The position numbers were made by a program, and so were the translations under genes. This document shows, piece by piece, positions 16,787 through 25,469 of a stretch of DNA of 64,000 nt (the stretch's first letter is position 1; each line of letters begins with the position of its first letter). The notes below the pieces were generated by a model. The model saw nothing but the letters and a program-made list of their open reading frames with translations, made no database searches and was not told the origin of the DNA. Origin of the DNA: JAHEJV01 sp964653555 (GTDB taxonomy: Bacteria; Myxococcota_A; UBA9160; SMWR01); NCBI GenBank assembly GCA_964653555.1, contig CAZZFT010000004.1, positions 22,971 through 86,970 of the forward strand, written 5' to 3'.

Positions 16787-17680
16787 ATGACGATCGATCG
16801 GGACAGGGCGCTCGGCGCCGAGCTGGGAGAGACCGCCGGCGCCTACGGCCCGGACGATGTGATCCTCTACCACCTGGGCGTGGGCGCGGGCTTCGCGGCC
16901 ACCGACCCCGCCGAGCTCGCCTACACCTACGAGAAGCAGCTGGTCGTCCTGCCCAGCTTCGCGGTCGTGGCGGCGAGCGGAATGACCGCCCGGGCCCGGC
17001 GACCCTCGGGCGGCGCCGGCGGGGGGATGGGTGGGCTGGCCGACGTGCCCGGCCTCTCCTACGACCCGGCCCTGCTGCTGCACGGCGAGCAGGAGGTCGA
17101 GCTCCACCGACCGCTGCCGACCTCGGCCGAGTTCACCACGCGGGGTCGGATCGCCGAGATCTACGACAAGGGCAAGGCGGCGCTCGTGATCGTCGAGAAC
17201 CGCGCCGAGGACGCCGACGGTCCGCTGTTCACCAATCGCATGTCGCTGTTCCTGCGCGGCGAGGGCGGCTTCGGCGGACCCGCGGGACCCAAGGCGGGCA
17301 ACGCGCCGCCCGAGCGCGAGCCGGATGGCGTCGTCGAGTTGCGCACGCTTCCGCAGCAGGCGCTCCTCTACCGCCTGAACGGCGACAAGAACCCCCTCCA
17401 CGCCGATCCGGCCTTCGCCGCCCGGGGCGGCTTCGACCGACCGATCCTTCACGGCCTGTGCTCCTTCGGGATCGCCTGCAAGGCGGTGGTCGACGACGCG
17501 CTGGCGGGCGATCCGACGCGGGTCGTCCGCTACGCCGCGCGCTTCGCCGGAGTGGCCTATCCCGGTGAGACCTACCGCACGGCCTGGTGGCGCGACGGCG
17601 ATCGCGTGGCGATCGATGTCCGTAGCGTCGAGCGAGGCGCGCCGATCATCACCAACGCCGCCTTCACCCTGCGCCACTGA
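16787..17680 (+). CDS. MaoC-family enoyl-CoA hydratase (hydratase 2 type)
   Basis: A 297-residue protein with two hot-dog halves. The C-terminal half holds the (R)-specific enoyl-CoA hydratase signature NGDKNPLHADPAFAARGGF followed by RPILHGLCSFG (catalytic Asp and His region). The N-terminal half begins VILYHLGVGAGFAATDPAEL, as in the hydratase-2 domain of peroxisomal multifunctional enzyme 2. It should hydrate trans-2-enoyl-CoA to (R)-3-hydroxyacyl-CoA in fatty-acid or sterol side-chain breakdown. The start is the ATG preceded by GGGGGAG; its neighbour on the opposite strand is the PlsC-like gene. Confidence 0.9.
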   Translation: MTIDRDRALGAELGETAGAYGPDDVILYHLGVGAGFAATDPAELAYTYEKQLVVLPSFAVVAASGMTARARRPSGGAGGGMGGLADVPGLSYDPALLLHGEQEVELHRPLPTSAEFTTRGRIAEIYDKGKAALVIVENRAEDADGPLFTNRMSLFLRGEGGFGGPAGPKAGNAPPEREPDGVVELRTLPQQALLYRLNGDKNPLHADPAFAARGGFDRPILHGLCSFGIACKAVVDDALAGDPTRVVRYAARFAGVAYPGETYRTAWWRDGDRVAIDVRSVERGAPIITNAAFTLRH

Positions 17681-17700
17681 CCCTCGCCGCTCGGGACTCC

Positions 17701-18483
17701 CTACCCTTCCTGTGTCCGCCAGCCTTCGAGCGCCTTCTCGATCTGCGCCCGGGTCTCCCGGAGCAGCGCGAGGCGATCCTCGCTGGGGTGGCGCTCGATC
17801 GGCGGCCCGATCCATACCCGCACCCGGATTCCGAAGGGGATCGGCAGCAGGTTGAAGCGCAGCAGGCGCCACGAGCCGTCGATCGCGACCGGCAGGATCG
17901 GCACCTCCGCCGCCGACTCGAAGAGGGCGAGCGCGCCGGCGGGCTTGAAGCGGGCCAGCGCGCCCGCGCGCGCGCGCGTGCCCTCGGGATAGATCACGGC
18001 CGACACCCCGCGCTCGCAGACCTGCGCACCGAGCGCGCGGATCGCGCCGGTCGCGCCAGCCCGGTCGTCGCGGTCGATCAGGGCGTTGCCCCCGTGCCGG
18101 AGGTTGTAGGAGATGCTCGGGATCCAGCGGGCCAGCTCGCGCTTCGACACGTACTTCGGGAAATTGCCGAACAGCAGCGCGCCCAGGATCGGGATGTCGA
18201 ACATGCTCTGGTGGTTGGCGACCACGAGATAGGGCGCCCGCCGGCCGACCCGGGGATCTCGCTCCACCAGAAGTCGCGTGCCCGCGAGCCGGAGCACCCA
18301 CACCAGCGCGACCTGGAGCGCGCCGGCGGTGACCTCCTGGGGACGCCGGCCGAACCAGCGCGCCACGCGCTGCAGCGGATCGAAGATCAACAGGACCGCG
18401 CCAAAGGCGATCAGGAAGGGCGGCGTGACGAGCCAGTCGGCCAGCCGCGATCGATCCGGCGGCGACGACTTTGCTCTCCCCAT
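17701..18483 (-). CDS. 1-acyl-sn-glycerol-3-phosphate acyltransferase family (PlsC)
   Basis: A 260-residue membrane-associated acyltransferase. Motif I is NHQSMFD (H91-x4-D96); further downstream are FPKYVSKRELARWIP, the motif III IYPEGTRARAG and LPVAIDGSWRLL. A hydrophobic N-terminal segment (PPFLIAFGAVLLIFDPL) precedes these. It should transfer an acyl group to lysophosphatidate or a similar acceptor in phospholipid synthesis. The gene points away from the lipid-degradation genes and ends 20 bp from the MaoC stop, so the pair is convergent. Whether its acceptor is standard glycerophosphate is not shown. Confidence 0.9.
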   Translation of the reverse strand: MGRAKSSPPDRSRLADWLVTPPFLIAFGAVLLIFDPLQRVARWFGRRPQEVTAGALQVALVWVLRLAGTRLLVERDPRVGRRAPYLVVANHQSMFDIPILGALLFGNFPKYVSKRELARWIPSISYNLRHGGNALIDRDDRAGATGAIRALGAQVCERGVSAVIYPEGTRARAGALARFKPAGALALFESAAEVPILPVAIDGSWRLLRFNLLPIPFGIRVRVWIGPPIERHPSEDRLALLRETRAQIEKALEGWRTQEG

Positions 18484-18569
18484 GCGGCGGTCAGGGTAAC
18501 CGATCCCGCCGTCGCTGCGGCAGCTGCGTTACGATGCGCGGGCGCGAGCGCCCCGCGCGACGAGAGCCC

Positions 18570-19724
18570 ATGCCCCGCCATCCCCTCCACGACGTCGCCA
18601 TCGTCGGCGCCTACCACACGCGCCAGGCCCGAGTGCTCGAGGGCGTGAGCGAGCTGGACCTCGTGCTCGAAGCGATCCGCGGCGCGCTGGCAGCCGCTCA
18701 CCTCGCCCCCGGTGACGTGGACGGACTCAACGTGCGCTCCTCCGTGTGGAGGCTCCACGCGCGGGAGGCGGTGCCCTGGTTCGGCGGCCGCCCGATGTGG
18801 ACCGGCGTGACACTCGGCGTGGAGGCGGTGCTCGAAGCCGCTCTCGCGATCGCCTGCGGGATGTGCGAGACGGTCGTGATCGCGGACGCCCAGGCCGGCG
18901 CCTACACCGATCGCGCTTCGACCTCCCCCTGGACGCGGCCGACGAACGAGTTCGTCGCGTGCTTCGGCCTGTACACCGCGGCCGAGTTCGCGCTGATCGC
19001 GCGCCGCCACATGCATCTCTACGGAACCCGTCCCGAAGCGCTCGCCGAGGTGGCGGCGACGATCCGCAACCACGGCGCGCTGCATCCGGACGCCGTGTTC
19101 CACGGGCGCCGCGTCACGCCCGAGGACGTGCTCGCCTCGCGCATGGTCGCCGATCCGTACCATCTGCTCGACTGCGCGATCAACTCCGAGGGCGGCGCCG
19201 GCCTCGTGCTGACCACGGCCGAGCGCGCGCGCGACCTGGGCGTGCAGCCGATCTTCCTGCTCGGCGGCGCCACCGAGCGCCAGGGCATGGCCTACGTCGG
19301 CCCGCCCGTCTGGGACCGCTGCGGCTGGAGCGGCCGCCGTGCGGCCGAGCGCGCCTTCGCCCAGTGCGGGCTCGCACCCGCCGACGTGGACGTCTGCGAG
19401 TTCTACGATCCCTTCTCCTTCGAGCTGATCCGCCAGCTCGAAGCCTTCGGCTTCTGCAAGGAGGGCGAAGGCGGGGACTTCGTGATGGACGGACGGATCG
19501 GGATCGGCGGCGAGTGCCCCCTGGTGACGAACGGCGGGCTCCTCTCCTTCAGCCACCCCGGGACGGCCCAGCTGCTCCAGAAGGTGACCAGCGCCGTGTT
19601 CCAGCTCCAGGGCGCCTACCCGGAGGCGCTCACCGTACCGGGCGCGACCGTCGCGATGGCGAGCAACGGGGGCGCCGGAGCGCTGTTCTGCGACGTGCTG
19701 CTCGTGGGGTGGGAGCAGGCGTGA
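18570..19724 (+). CDS. SCP-x thiolase-like protein (acetyl-CoA acetyltransferase family)
   Basis: A 384-residue thiolase-fold protein of the SCP-x branch: HDVAIVGAYHT at the N-terminus, EVAATIRNHGALHPDA, VDVCEFYDPFSFELIRQLE and NGGLLSFSHPGTAQLL in the C-terminal half. By manual alignment the usual nucleophilic Cys (in CASG) is missing: the equivalent helix reads GVEAVLEAALAIACGMCE. Thiolase-like proteins of this type that pair with a DUF35 protein, such as Ltp2 with ChsH2, are retro-aldolases in steroid side-chain cleavage, so this one may be a C-C lyase rather than a thiolase. Its GTGA overlap with the DUF35 gene strongly supports a complex of the two products. Start ATG, in frame and just before the conserved HDVAIVGAYHT. 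Confidence 0.87.
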   Translation: MPRHPLHDVAIVGAYHTRQARVLEGVSELDLVLEAIRGALAAAHLAPGDVDGLNVRSSVWRLHAREAVPWFGGRPMWTGVTLGVEAVLEAALAIACGMCETVVIADAQAGAYTDRASTSPWTRPTNEFVACFGLYTAAEFALIARRHMHLYGTRPEALAEVAATIRNHGALHPDAVFHGRRVTPEDVLASRMVADPYHLLDCAINSEGGAGLVLTTAERARDLGVQPIFLLGGATERQGMAYVGPPVWDRCGWSGRRAAERAFAQCGLAPADVDVCEFYDPFSFELIRQLEAFGFCKEGEGGDFVMDGRIGIGGECPLVTNGGLLSFSHPGTAQLLQKVTSAVFQLQGAYPEALTVPGATVAMASNGGAGALFCDVLLVGWEQA

Positions 19725-20131
19725 GCGAGCGCCCCACCATCCCCCTGCCGCGGCCCACCGCGCTGTCGCGCCCGCACTGGCAGGGCTGCCGGGAAGAGCG
19801 GCTGCGCTTCCAGCGCTGCCGCGACTGCCACGCCGCGGTCTTCATCCCCCAGCCGGTGTGCACCGCCTGCTTCGGCCCGCATCTCGACTGGGTGGACAGC
19901 TCGGGCCGCGGGACGGTCTACAGCCATACCGTCGTGCACCGTCCACAGCAGCCGGCCTTCGCCGTGCCCTACACCGTCGTGATCGCCGAGCTGGAGGAGG
20001 GGTGGCACATGCTCTCGAACCTCGTCGACTGCGACCCCGCCGAGGTGGCGATCGGGATGCCGATCGAGGTCGTCTTCCGCCCGATGTCCGACGAGATCAC
20101 CCTCCCCTACTTCCGCCCCGCCCGTCGCTAG
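19721..20131 (+). CDS. Zn-ribbon OB-fold (DUF35) protein, thiolase partner
   Basis: A 136-residue protein. The rubredoxin-like zinc ribbon has four cysteines (C33 and C36 in RCRDCHAA, C47 and C50 in VCTACFG), followed by an OB-fold (GTVYSHTVVHRPQQPAF, PYTVVIAELEEGWHMLSNL). Such proteins bind CoA substrates and form complexes with SCP-x thiolase-like enzymes. It begins at a GTG inside the thiolase stop (GTGA), so expression is coupled 1:1. The partner is the product of the preceding gene. Confidence 0.92.
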   Translation: MSERPTIPLPRPTALSRPHWQGCREERLRFQRCRDCHAAVFIPQPVCTACFGPHLDWVDSSGRGTVYSHTVVHRPQQPAFAVPYTVVIAELEEGWHMLSNLVDCDPAEVAIGMPIEVVFRPMSDEITLPYFRPARR

Positions 20132-20151
20132 GACAGCCCGCCAGGAGCCCC

Positions 20152-20580
20152 ATGGACCGCGCGCGAGAGATCGAGGCCATCCACCAGCTCAAGGCCCGCT
20201 ACTTCCGGCTCATGGACACGAAGCAGTGGCAGGCCTACGGCGAGCTCTTCACCGAGGACGCGACGCTTGCCGCCTCCCCGGATCCGAAGGAGACATTCTC
20301 CGGGCGCGCGGAGATCGTGCGCCGGGTGAGCGCCGCCCTGCGCGAGGCGACCACCGTCCATCACGGCCACATGCCCGAGATCGAGCTCACCGGCGACCAC
20401 TCGGCCACCGGCATCTGGGCGATGTACGACTTCGTGGACCTGCCCCAGCTCGTGCTCCACGGCTGGGGCCACTACCACGACGAGTACGCCAAACAGGACG
20501 GAACCTGGCGTATCCACAGCAGTCGGCTCACGCGCCTGCGCCTCGACATCACCCCGAAGCCTCGGGAGGAGAAGGGATGA
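20152..20580 (+). CDS. SnoaL-like (NTF2 fold) protein
   Basis: A 142-residue NTF2-fold protein with the typical start REIEAIHQLKARYFRLMDTK and LFTEDATLAA, then GHMPEIELTGDHSATGIWAM. Members of this family act as small enzymes (isomerase, cyclase, dehydratase) or ligand-binding proteins; the substrate is not evident. The ATG lies after CCAGGAG and its TGA overlaps the ATG of the ThDP enzyme (ATGA), so it belongs to the same operon as the thiolase-like and ThDP genes. Confidence 0.82.
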   Translation: MDRAREIEAIHQLKARYFRLMDTKQWQAYGELFTEDATLAASPDPKETFSGRAEIVRRVSAALREATTVHHGHMPEIELTGDHSATGIWAMYDFVDLPQLVLHGWGHYHDEYAKQDGTWRIHSSRLTRLRLDITPKPREEKG

Positions 20581-22223
20581 GCGAACGAAACGGCGGGCAG
20601 CTCGCGGCCCGACAGCTCGCGGCCGCCGGGATCGACGCGGTGTTCGGGGTGGTGGCCGGTCCGATGATCGAGGTCCTCTCGGGCGCCGTCGAGGAGGGAC
20701 TCCGGGTCGTCAACTGCCGGCACGAAGTGTCGGCGGGGCTGATGGCCTCGGGCTACGGCTGGGTGAAGCGGCAGCCCGGGGTGTGCGTGGTGGGATCCGG
20801 ACCGGGCATGACCAACGCGGTGACACCGATGCACGTCGCCACCGAGAGCGCGATGCCGCTCGTCGTGCTCGGCGGCTCGACCTACGGCCCGACGCGCGGC
20901 CTCGGCGGCTTCCAGGAGGCGGACCAGCGCGCCTTCGCCCGCCCGGCGTGCAAGTGGACGCTCGAGGTGGACGGCACCGAGCACATTCCCGAGCTGGTGC
21001 ACCTCGCCCTCGGCAAGGCGGCGAGCGGGCGCCCTGGCGCCGTGTACCTCGACTTCCCGGGCCACTGGGTCGGACGGCGGATCGACGAGGCGCGCGCGCC
21101 GCTACGACCGCGCGCTCCGGAGATCGCCGCCGCGCACCCGGACCCGAACGCGATCGACCGGATCGCCGGCTGGCTCGCCGAGGCCGAGCGGCCGCTCGTG
21201 CTGGTGGGCAAGGGCGCCGCCTGGGCCGGCGCGGGCGCGGCCCTCGCCCGGCTCGTGGACCGCGGCATCCCCTACGTCACCTCGCCGATGGCGCGTGGAA
21301 CGATCCCCGACGACCACCGCTGCTTCGCGAACGGCGCGCGCTCGGCGGCCCTCAAGGGCGCCGACGTGATCGTGATGGTCGGCGGACGCTTCAACTGGAT
21401 CTTCGGCTTCGGCGGCGCCGGGCGCTTCGCGCCCGACGTGCGCATCGCCCAGATCGACGTCGAGCCCGCCGAGTTCTACAGCGGGGCCGACCTGGCGCTG
21501 GGCGTCGTCGCCGACGCGAAGGTCGCCGCAGGCGCGCTGGATGCCGCCCTCGGCGGCCGCAGGCTGCGCTGTGCCGACGGCGCCTGGCTGCGCGGCCTGC
21601 GCGAGGCCTGTGACGCGAACGAGGCGAAGCTGCGCGCATCGATGGAGTCGGACGCCACACCGATCGACCCCCACCGCCTGGTGGCCGAGGTGCGCGCCGC
21701 CCTGCCCCGCGACGCGTCGGTGGCGGTGGACGGCGAGACGATCATGGGCATCGCCCGCCAGATCGTGCCCAGCTACGGCGAGCGGCGCCTGTTCAACGCC
21801 GGCACCACCGGCTGCATGGGCACCGGCGTGCCCTACGCGATCGGCGCGAAGCTGGCGCGGCCCGAGGCACCCAGCGTGGCGATCGTCGGCGATTACGCCT
21901 TCGGTGCCGCCGCCCTCGAGGTGGAGACGGCCGCGCGCGTCGACGCCCCGGTCGTGTTCGTCGTCGCCAACAACGAGGGCATCGCCGGTCACTCGATCCA
22001 GGACGGCATGTTCCCGCCCGGCGCCCCGCGCGTCGCCGCCCTGCTGCCCGCCCACTACGAGAAGCTGGGCGAGCTGGTCGACGGGCACGTCGAGAAGGTC
22101 ACCGCTCCCTCGGAGATCCGGCCCGCTCTCGACCGCGCCCTGGCGGCCGACCGCGTGGCCGTCGTGCACGTGCGCGTGGACCCGAAGGCCACGCGTCTGT
22201 CCGGCGGGGTGTACCTCCGTTGA
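20577..22223 (+). CDS. ThDP-dependent lyase/decarboxylase (2-hydroxyacyl-CoA lyase or oxalyl-CoA decarboxylase-like)
   Basis: A 548-residue ThDP enzyme with three domains: the Pyr domain containing the catalytic-type Glu50 in NCRHEVSAG, a central domain (RPLVLVGKGAAWAGAG), and the PP domain with VAIVGDYAFGAAALEVE and VFVVANNEGIAG binding Mg-ThDP. The closest family features are those of oxalyl-CoA decarboxylase, 2-hydroxyacyl-CoA lyase and acetolactate synthase-like proteins. The direct neighbour is a family III CoA-transferase, as in oxc-frc loci, so a reaction on a CoA ester giving formyl-CoA is reasonable. Which substrate is unknown. ATGA overlap with the preceding gene. The N-terminus GGQLAARQLAAAGIDAVFGV supports the chosen start. 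Confidence 0.85.
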   Translation: MSERNGGQLAARQLAAAGIDAVFGVVAGPMIEVLSGAVEEGLRVVNCRHEVSAGLMASGYGWVKRQPGVCVVGSGPGMTNAVTPMHVATESAMPLVVLGGSTYGPTRGLGGFQEADQRAFARPACKWTLEVDGTEHIPELVHLALGKAASGRPGAVYLDFPGHWVGRRIDEARAPLRPRAPEIAAAHPDPNAIDRIAGWLAEAERPLVLVGKGAAWAGAGAALARLVDRGIPYVTSPMARGTIPDDHRCFANGARSAALKGADVIVMVGGRFNWIFGFGGAGRFAPDVRIAQIDVEPAEFYSGADLALGVVADAKVAAGALDAALGGRRLRCADGAWLRGLREACDANEAKLRASMESDATPIDPHRLVAEVRAALPRDASVAVDGETIMGIARQIVPSYGERRLFNAGTTGCMGTGVPYAIGAKLARPEAPSVAIVGDYAFGAAALEVETAARVDAPVVFVVANNEGIAGHSIQDGMFPPGAPRVAALLPAHYEKLGELVDGHVEKVTAPSEIRPALDRALAADRVAVVHVRVDPKATRLSGGVYLR

Positions 22224-22275
22224 GCCGTACGACGCGGGGGCGTAGAGTGGGCGTTCCCGGTGGGAAGGAGCCGCC

Positions 22276-23481
22276 ATGCCCATGCCCCTCGAAGGCCTGC
22301 GCGTGATCGACTGGACGATCTGGCAGCAGGGGCCGGTCGCCTCGGCGATGCTCGGCGACCTGGGCGCCGAGGTGATCAAGATCGAGAGCCGTGACGGCGG
22401 CGATCCGGGCCGCGGCCTGGTCGCGATCTCGGGCACCGAGTCCCGCCCCAACTTCTACATCGAGGCCAACAACCGCAACAAGCAGAGCCTCGCCCTGGAC
22501 CTGAAGCAGCCCGCGGGACGCGAGGTCGTCTTCCGGCTCGCGGCGATCTCCGACGTCTTCGTGCAGAACTTCCGCAAGGGCGTCGCCGAGCGCCTCGGCC
22601 TCGGCTACGACGCGCTGCGCGCGCACAACCCCAAGCTGATCTACGCCAACGCCACGGGCTACGGACCCGAGGGACCCGAGAGCGGCGAGCCCTCCTTCGA
22701 CCAGCTCGGGCTCGCGCGGTCGGGGATCATGTTCGCCGCCGGCGAGCCCGACATGCCCCCGCTGCCGATCGCCGGCGGGATCGCCGACCAGATGGGGGCG
22801 ATCCTGCTCGCCTACGGCGTACTGGCGGCGGTGATCGCGCGCGAGCGCTTCGGCATCGGCCAGGTGGTGGACGCCTCGCACCTGGGAAGCATGAGCTTCC
22901 TCCAGGGGCTGTCGCTCTCCTCGCGCCTGATCAACGGTGCAGCCTTTCCGCGCATGGCGCGCAAGAGCGCCTTCAATCCGCTCTGGAACCACTACCAGTG
23001 CGGGGACGGCCTGTGGCTCGCCCTCGGCATGCTCCAGCCCGACCGCTACTGGGCCGACTTCGCCAAGGCGATCGGCCGGCCCGAGCTCGCCACCGACGAG
23101 CGCTTCGCCGCGATGCCCGCCCGCGCCGCCCACGCGGCGGAGTGCATCGCGATCCTCGACGAGGTGTTCGCTGCGAAGCCGCGAGCGGCCTGGCTCGAAA
23201 TCCTGCGCGGGGGCGGCGACTTCATCTACACGATCGTGAACCGGGTCGACGACCTCGCCGAGGACCCGCAGATGCTCGCCAACGACTACGTGGTCGACTT
23301 CGAGCACCCGACCCACGGGCCGACGCGGTACGTCGGCATCCCGGTGCGCCTGTCCGAGACGCCGGGCTCCGTCCGGCTGCCGGCGCCCGAGCACGGCCAG
23401 CACACCGAACTCGTGCTCGCCGACCTGCTCGGCTACAGCTGGGACGAGATCTCGGACCTGCGCGAGAAGGGCGTGATCTGA
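22276..23481 (+). CDS. Family III CoA-transferase (CaiB/BaiF-like)
   Basis: A 401-residue protein with the family III fold signature: LEGLRVIDWTIWQQGPVASAM, LGDLGAEVIKIESRDGGDPGR, NNRNKQSLALDLKQPAGREV, FVQNFRKGVAERLGLGYDAL and LIYANATGYGPEGPESG. It should move CoA between carboxylic acids. By manual alignment the position of formyl-CoA transferase Asp169 (two residues after the S of VxxSxxD) reads Gly204 in VVDASHLGSM, so the nucleophile may be different or lost; this needs a proper alignment. The gene follows the ThDP enzyme by 52 bp, with RBS GGAAGGAG before the ATG. Confidence 0.88.
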   Translation: MPMPLEGLRVIDWTIWQQGPVASAMLGDLGAEVIKIESRDGGDPGRGLVAISGTESRPNFYIEANNRNKQSLALDLKQPAGREVVFRLAAISDVFVQNFRKGVAERLGLGYDALRAHNPKLIYANATGYGPEGPESGEPSFDQLGLARSGIMFAAGEPDMPPLPIAGGIADQMGAILLAYGVLAAVIARERFGIGQVVDASHLGSMSFLQGLSLSSRLINGAAFPRMARKSAFNPLWNHYQCGDGLWLALGMLQPDRYWADFAKAIGRPELATDERFAAMPARAAHAAECIAILDEVFAAKPRAAWLEILRGGGDFIYTIVNRVDDLAEDPQMLANDYVVDFEHPTHGPTRYVGIPVRLSETPGSVRLPAPEHGQHTELVLADLLGYSWDEISDLREKGVI

Positions 23482-23494
23482 CGGCGACTCGCGA

Positions 23495-24817
23495 TCAGGG
23501 CGAGGCGTGGCTGCGCACCGGGTCGCGCCCGGAGAGCGCCACGCTCCGGATCCGCCCGGCGGGAACGCGCGTGGCGCCCTCGCCCTTCTTCTCCCAGATG
23601 CGCACCTCGTCCTCGCGCGCGTCCACCACGTAGCCCTCGATCTCGCGACCGTCGTCGAGGGTGAGCGTCGCGTCGCCGCGGTAGTCGAAGGCGGCGCGCA
23701 GAGTCTCGGGGCTCGCCCCGGCGGACCAGCCGCGCGTCGGGGCGGACCCGGCCGCCGGCATGTGGCGCTCACCGATCTCCTCCCCGGTCGATGCGGGAAC
23801 CCGCGGCCCGAAGAGCATCGCGCGCACCATCCCCCACATGCCGCGTGGCGTGGAGAAGGCCGCCTTCACCGCGCTCGCCTCGAAGCCGCTGTGCATCATG
23901 CAGTTCTGGCAGGCCGGATTGCCGCTGGCGTGGCCGTAGTCCTCCCAGCGGGTCTCCTCGATCAGCTCCCGGAAGCTCTCGGCGTAGCCGTCCTGGATCA
24001 GGTAGCACGGCTTCTGCCAGCCGAAGATCGAGTAGGCGGGCATGCCCCAGGGCGTGCACTCGAAGTCATGGACGCCGGCCAGGAACTCGATGAACAGCGG
24101 CGACTGGTTGAAGCGCCAGCGACGCGCACCGGGTCGGTGCAGGATCCTGCGGAAGAGTTCCGCCGTGCGCCGGCGACCGATCCAGTGCTCCTGGTCGGGC
24201 GCCTTGGCGTAGGCGTAGCCCGGGGACACCATCAGCCCCTCGACGCCGAGTTCCATCGCCATGTCGAAGAAGCGCGCTGTGCGCTCGGGATCGGCGCCGT
24301 CGAAGAGCGTGGTGTTCGTGGTGACCCGGAAGCCGCGGGCGAGCGCAGCGCGGATCGCCGAGACCGCCTTGTCGAAGACGCCGTCGCGGCACACCGCCGC
24401 GTCGTGCTCCTCGCGCAGACCGTCCAGGTGGACGCTGAAGGTCAGGTACTTGCTCGGCTCGAACAGATCGAGCTTCTCCTCGAGCAGGATCGCGTTCGTG
24501 CACAGGTAGATGTACTTCCGGCGCTCGATCAGGCCGGCGACGATCCGATCGATCTCCGGGTGCAGCAGCGGCTCACCACCCGGGATGCTCACCATCGGGG
24601 CGGGGCACTCGTCCACCGCCGCCATGCACTGCTCGACGGAGAGGTGCTTGCGCAGGACGCGGCCGGGATACTGGATCTTCCCGCAGCCGGCGCAGGCCAG
24701 ATTGCAGCGGTAGAGCGGCTCGAGCATCAGGACGAGCGGGTAGCGCTCGACGCCGAAGAGCTTCTGGCGGAACAGATAGCCGGCGACGGTCGCCATCTGC
24801 GAGATCGGAACGGACAT
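23495..24817 (-). CDS. hpnH: Adenosyl-hopene transferase HpnH (radical SAM), with C-terminal extension
   Basis: A 440-residue radical SAM enzyme. The cluster-binding motif CNLACAGC (C38, C42, C45) is followed by the SAM region (MVSIPGGEPLLHPEID) and HpnH-specific stretches (YLTFSVHLDGLREEHD, HDFECTPWGMPAYSIFGWQKPC). HpnH joins a 5'-deoxyadenosyl group to diploptene to make adenosylhopane, the first step of hopanoid side-chain extension. The last 100 residues or so (after about 339) hold a strand-rich stretch (DATLTLDDGREIEGYVVDAR) not usual for HpnH, which looks like a small beta-barrel. It is the last gene of the hopanoid operon, 4 bp after hpnG. Confidence 0.94.
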   Translation of the reverse strand: MSVPISQMATVAGYLFRQKLFGVERYPLVLMLEPLYRCNLACAGCGKIQYPGRVLRKHLSVEQCMAAVDECPAPMVSIPGGEPLLHPEIDRIVAGLIERRKYIYLCTNAILLEEKLDLFEPSKYLTFSVHLDGLREEHDAAVCRDGVFDKAVSAIRAALARGFRVTTNTTLFDGADPERTARFFDMAMELGVEGLMVSPGYAYAKAPDQEHWIGRRRTAELFRRILHRPGARRWRFNQSPLFIEFLAGVHDFECTPWGMPAYSIFGWQKPCYLIQDGYAESFRELIEETRWEDYGHASGNPACQNCMMHSGFEASAVKAAFSTPRGMWGMVRAMLFGPRVPASTGEEIGERHMPAAGSAPTRGWSAGASPETLRAAFDYRGDATLTLDDGREIEGYVVDAREDEVRIWEKKGEGATRVPAGRIRSVALSGRDPVRSHASP

Positions 24818-24821
24818 GGAT

Positions 24822-25469
24822 TCACCTCGATTCGGCAGGTTCGGTCGGTTCCTCGGCGGGGAGCGCGGATCGGGCCCAGTCGGCGAGAGCGGGCGCGGCG
24901 CGGCGCAGCGCGGCGAGCGCCCGCCACCCGTGACGCAAGAGGCCCGCGCGGTACAGCTCGGCGCCGGGCGCGTCCACTACCACGCGCAACACCGCGAAGG
25001 GTCGGCCGGCGGCGGCCCTCGCGAGCCAGGACGACTCCATGTCGACGGCGCGAGCGCCGGCGGCGCGCAGCCGCTCCCGATCCGCGCCGGTCACGACACG
25101 CTCCACGCCGATCAGCGCGCCCGTGTGGGCCGCGATCCCGCGCGCGCGCAAGGCCCGGTCGAGGCCGGCGGCGTCGGCGGTCAGCGCGTCGCCCTCGGGC
25201 GTCTCCAGCCGCCCTGCCACGAACACGCTTCCCGGGGCGAGGGCGGGATCGAGCGCACCGCACAGGCCCGCCACGGCCAGCGCCGACGCCCGGGCGGGAT
25301 CGTGGCGGCGCACTGCCGCGCGGGCGCGCTCCGCTCCCATTCCGGTTCGCTCCACGCACAGGCTCGGATCGCCGGCACGCACCGCCCAGGCCTCTACGGC
25401 GAGCGGTGTCCAGACCAGCAGCGGGAGCGCACGCTCGACCGGCGCACTCGACCGCGCGGCGGCGCTCAC
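24822..25469 (-). CDS. hpnG: Hopanoid nucleosidase-type phosphorylase HpnG
   Basis: A 215-residue nucleoside phosphorylase-like protein from a GTG start that overlaps the shc stop as GTGA. Features are ERTGMGAERARAAV, AVAGLCGALDPALAPG (phosphate and nucleoside binding) and RAVDMESSWLARAAAG, the last matching the VDMES motif of the purine nucleoside phosphorylase family. HpnG removes adenine from adenosylhopane to give ribosylhopane or phosphoribohopane. Short for a nucleoside phosphorylase but usual for HpnG. It lies between shc and hpnH, whose product supplies its substrate. Confidence 0.9.
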   Translation of the reverse strand: MSAAARSSAPVERALPLLVWTPLAVEAWAVRAGDPSLCVERTGMGAERARAAVRRHDPARASALAVAGLCGALDPALAPGSVFVAGRLETPEGDALTADAAGLDRALRARGIAAHTGALIGVERVVTGADRERLRAAGARAVDMESSWLARAAAGRPFAVLRVVVDAPGAELYRAGLLRHGWRALAALRRAAPALADWARSALPAEEPTEPAESR

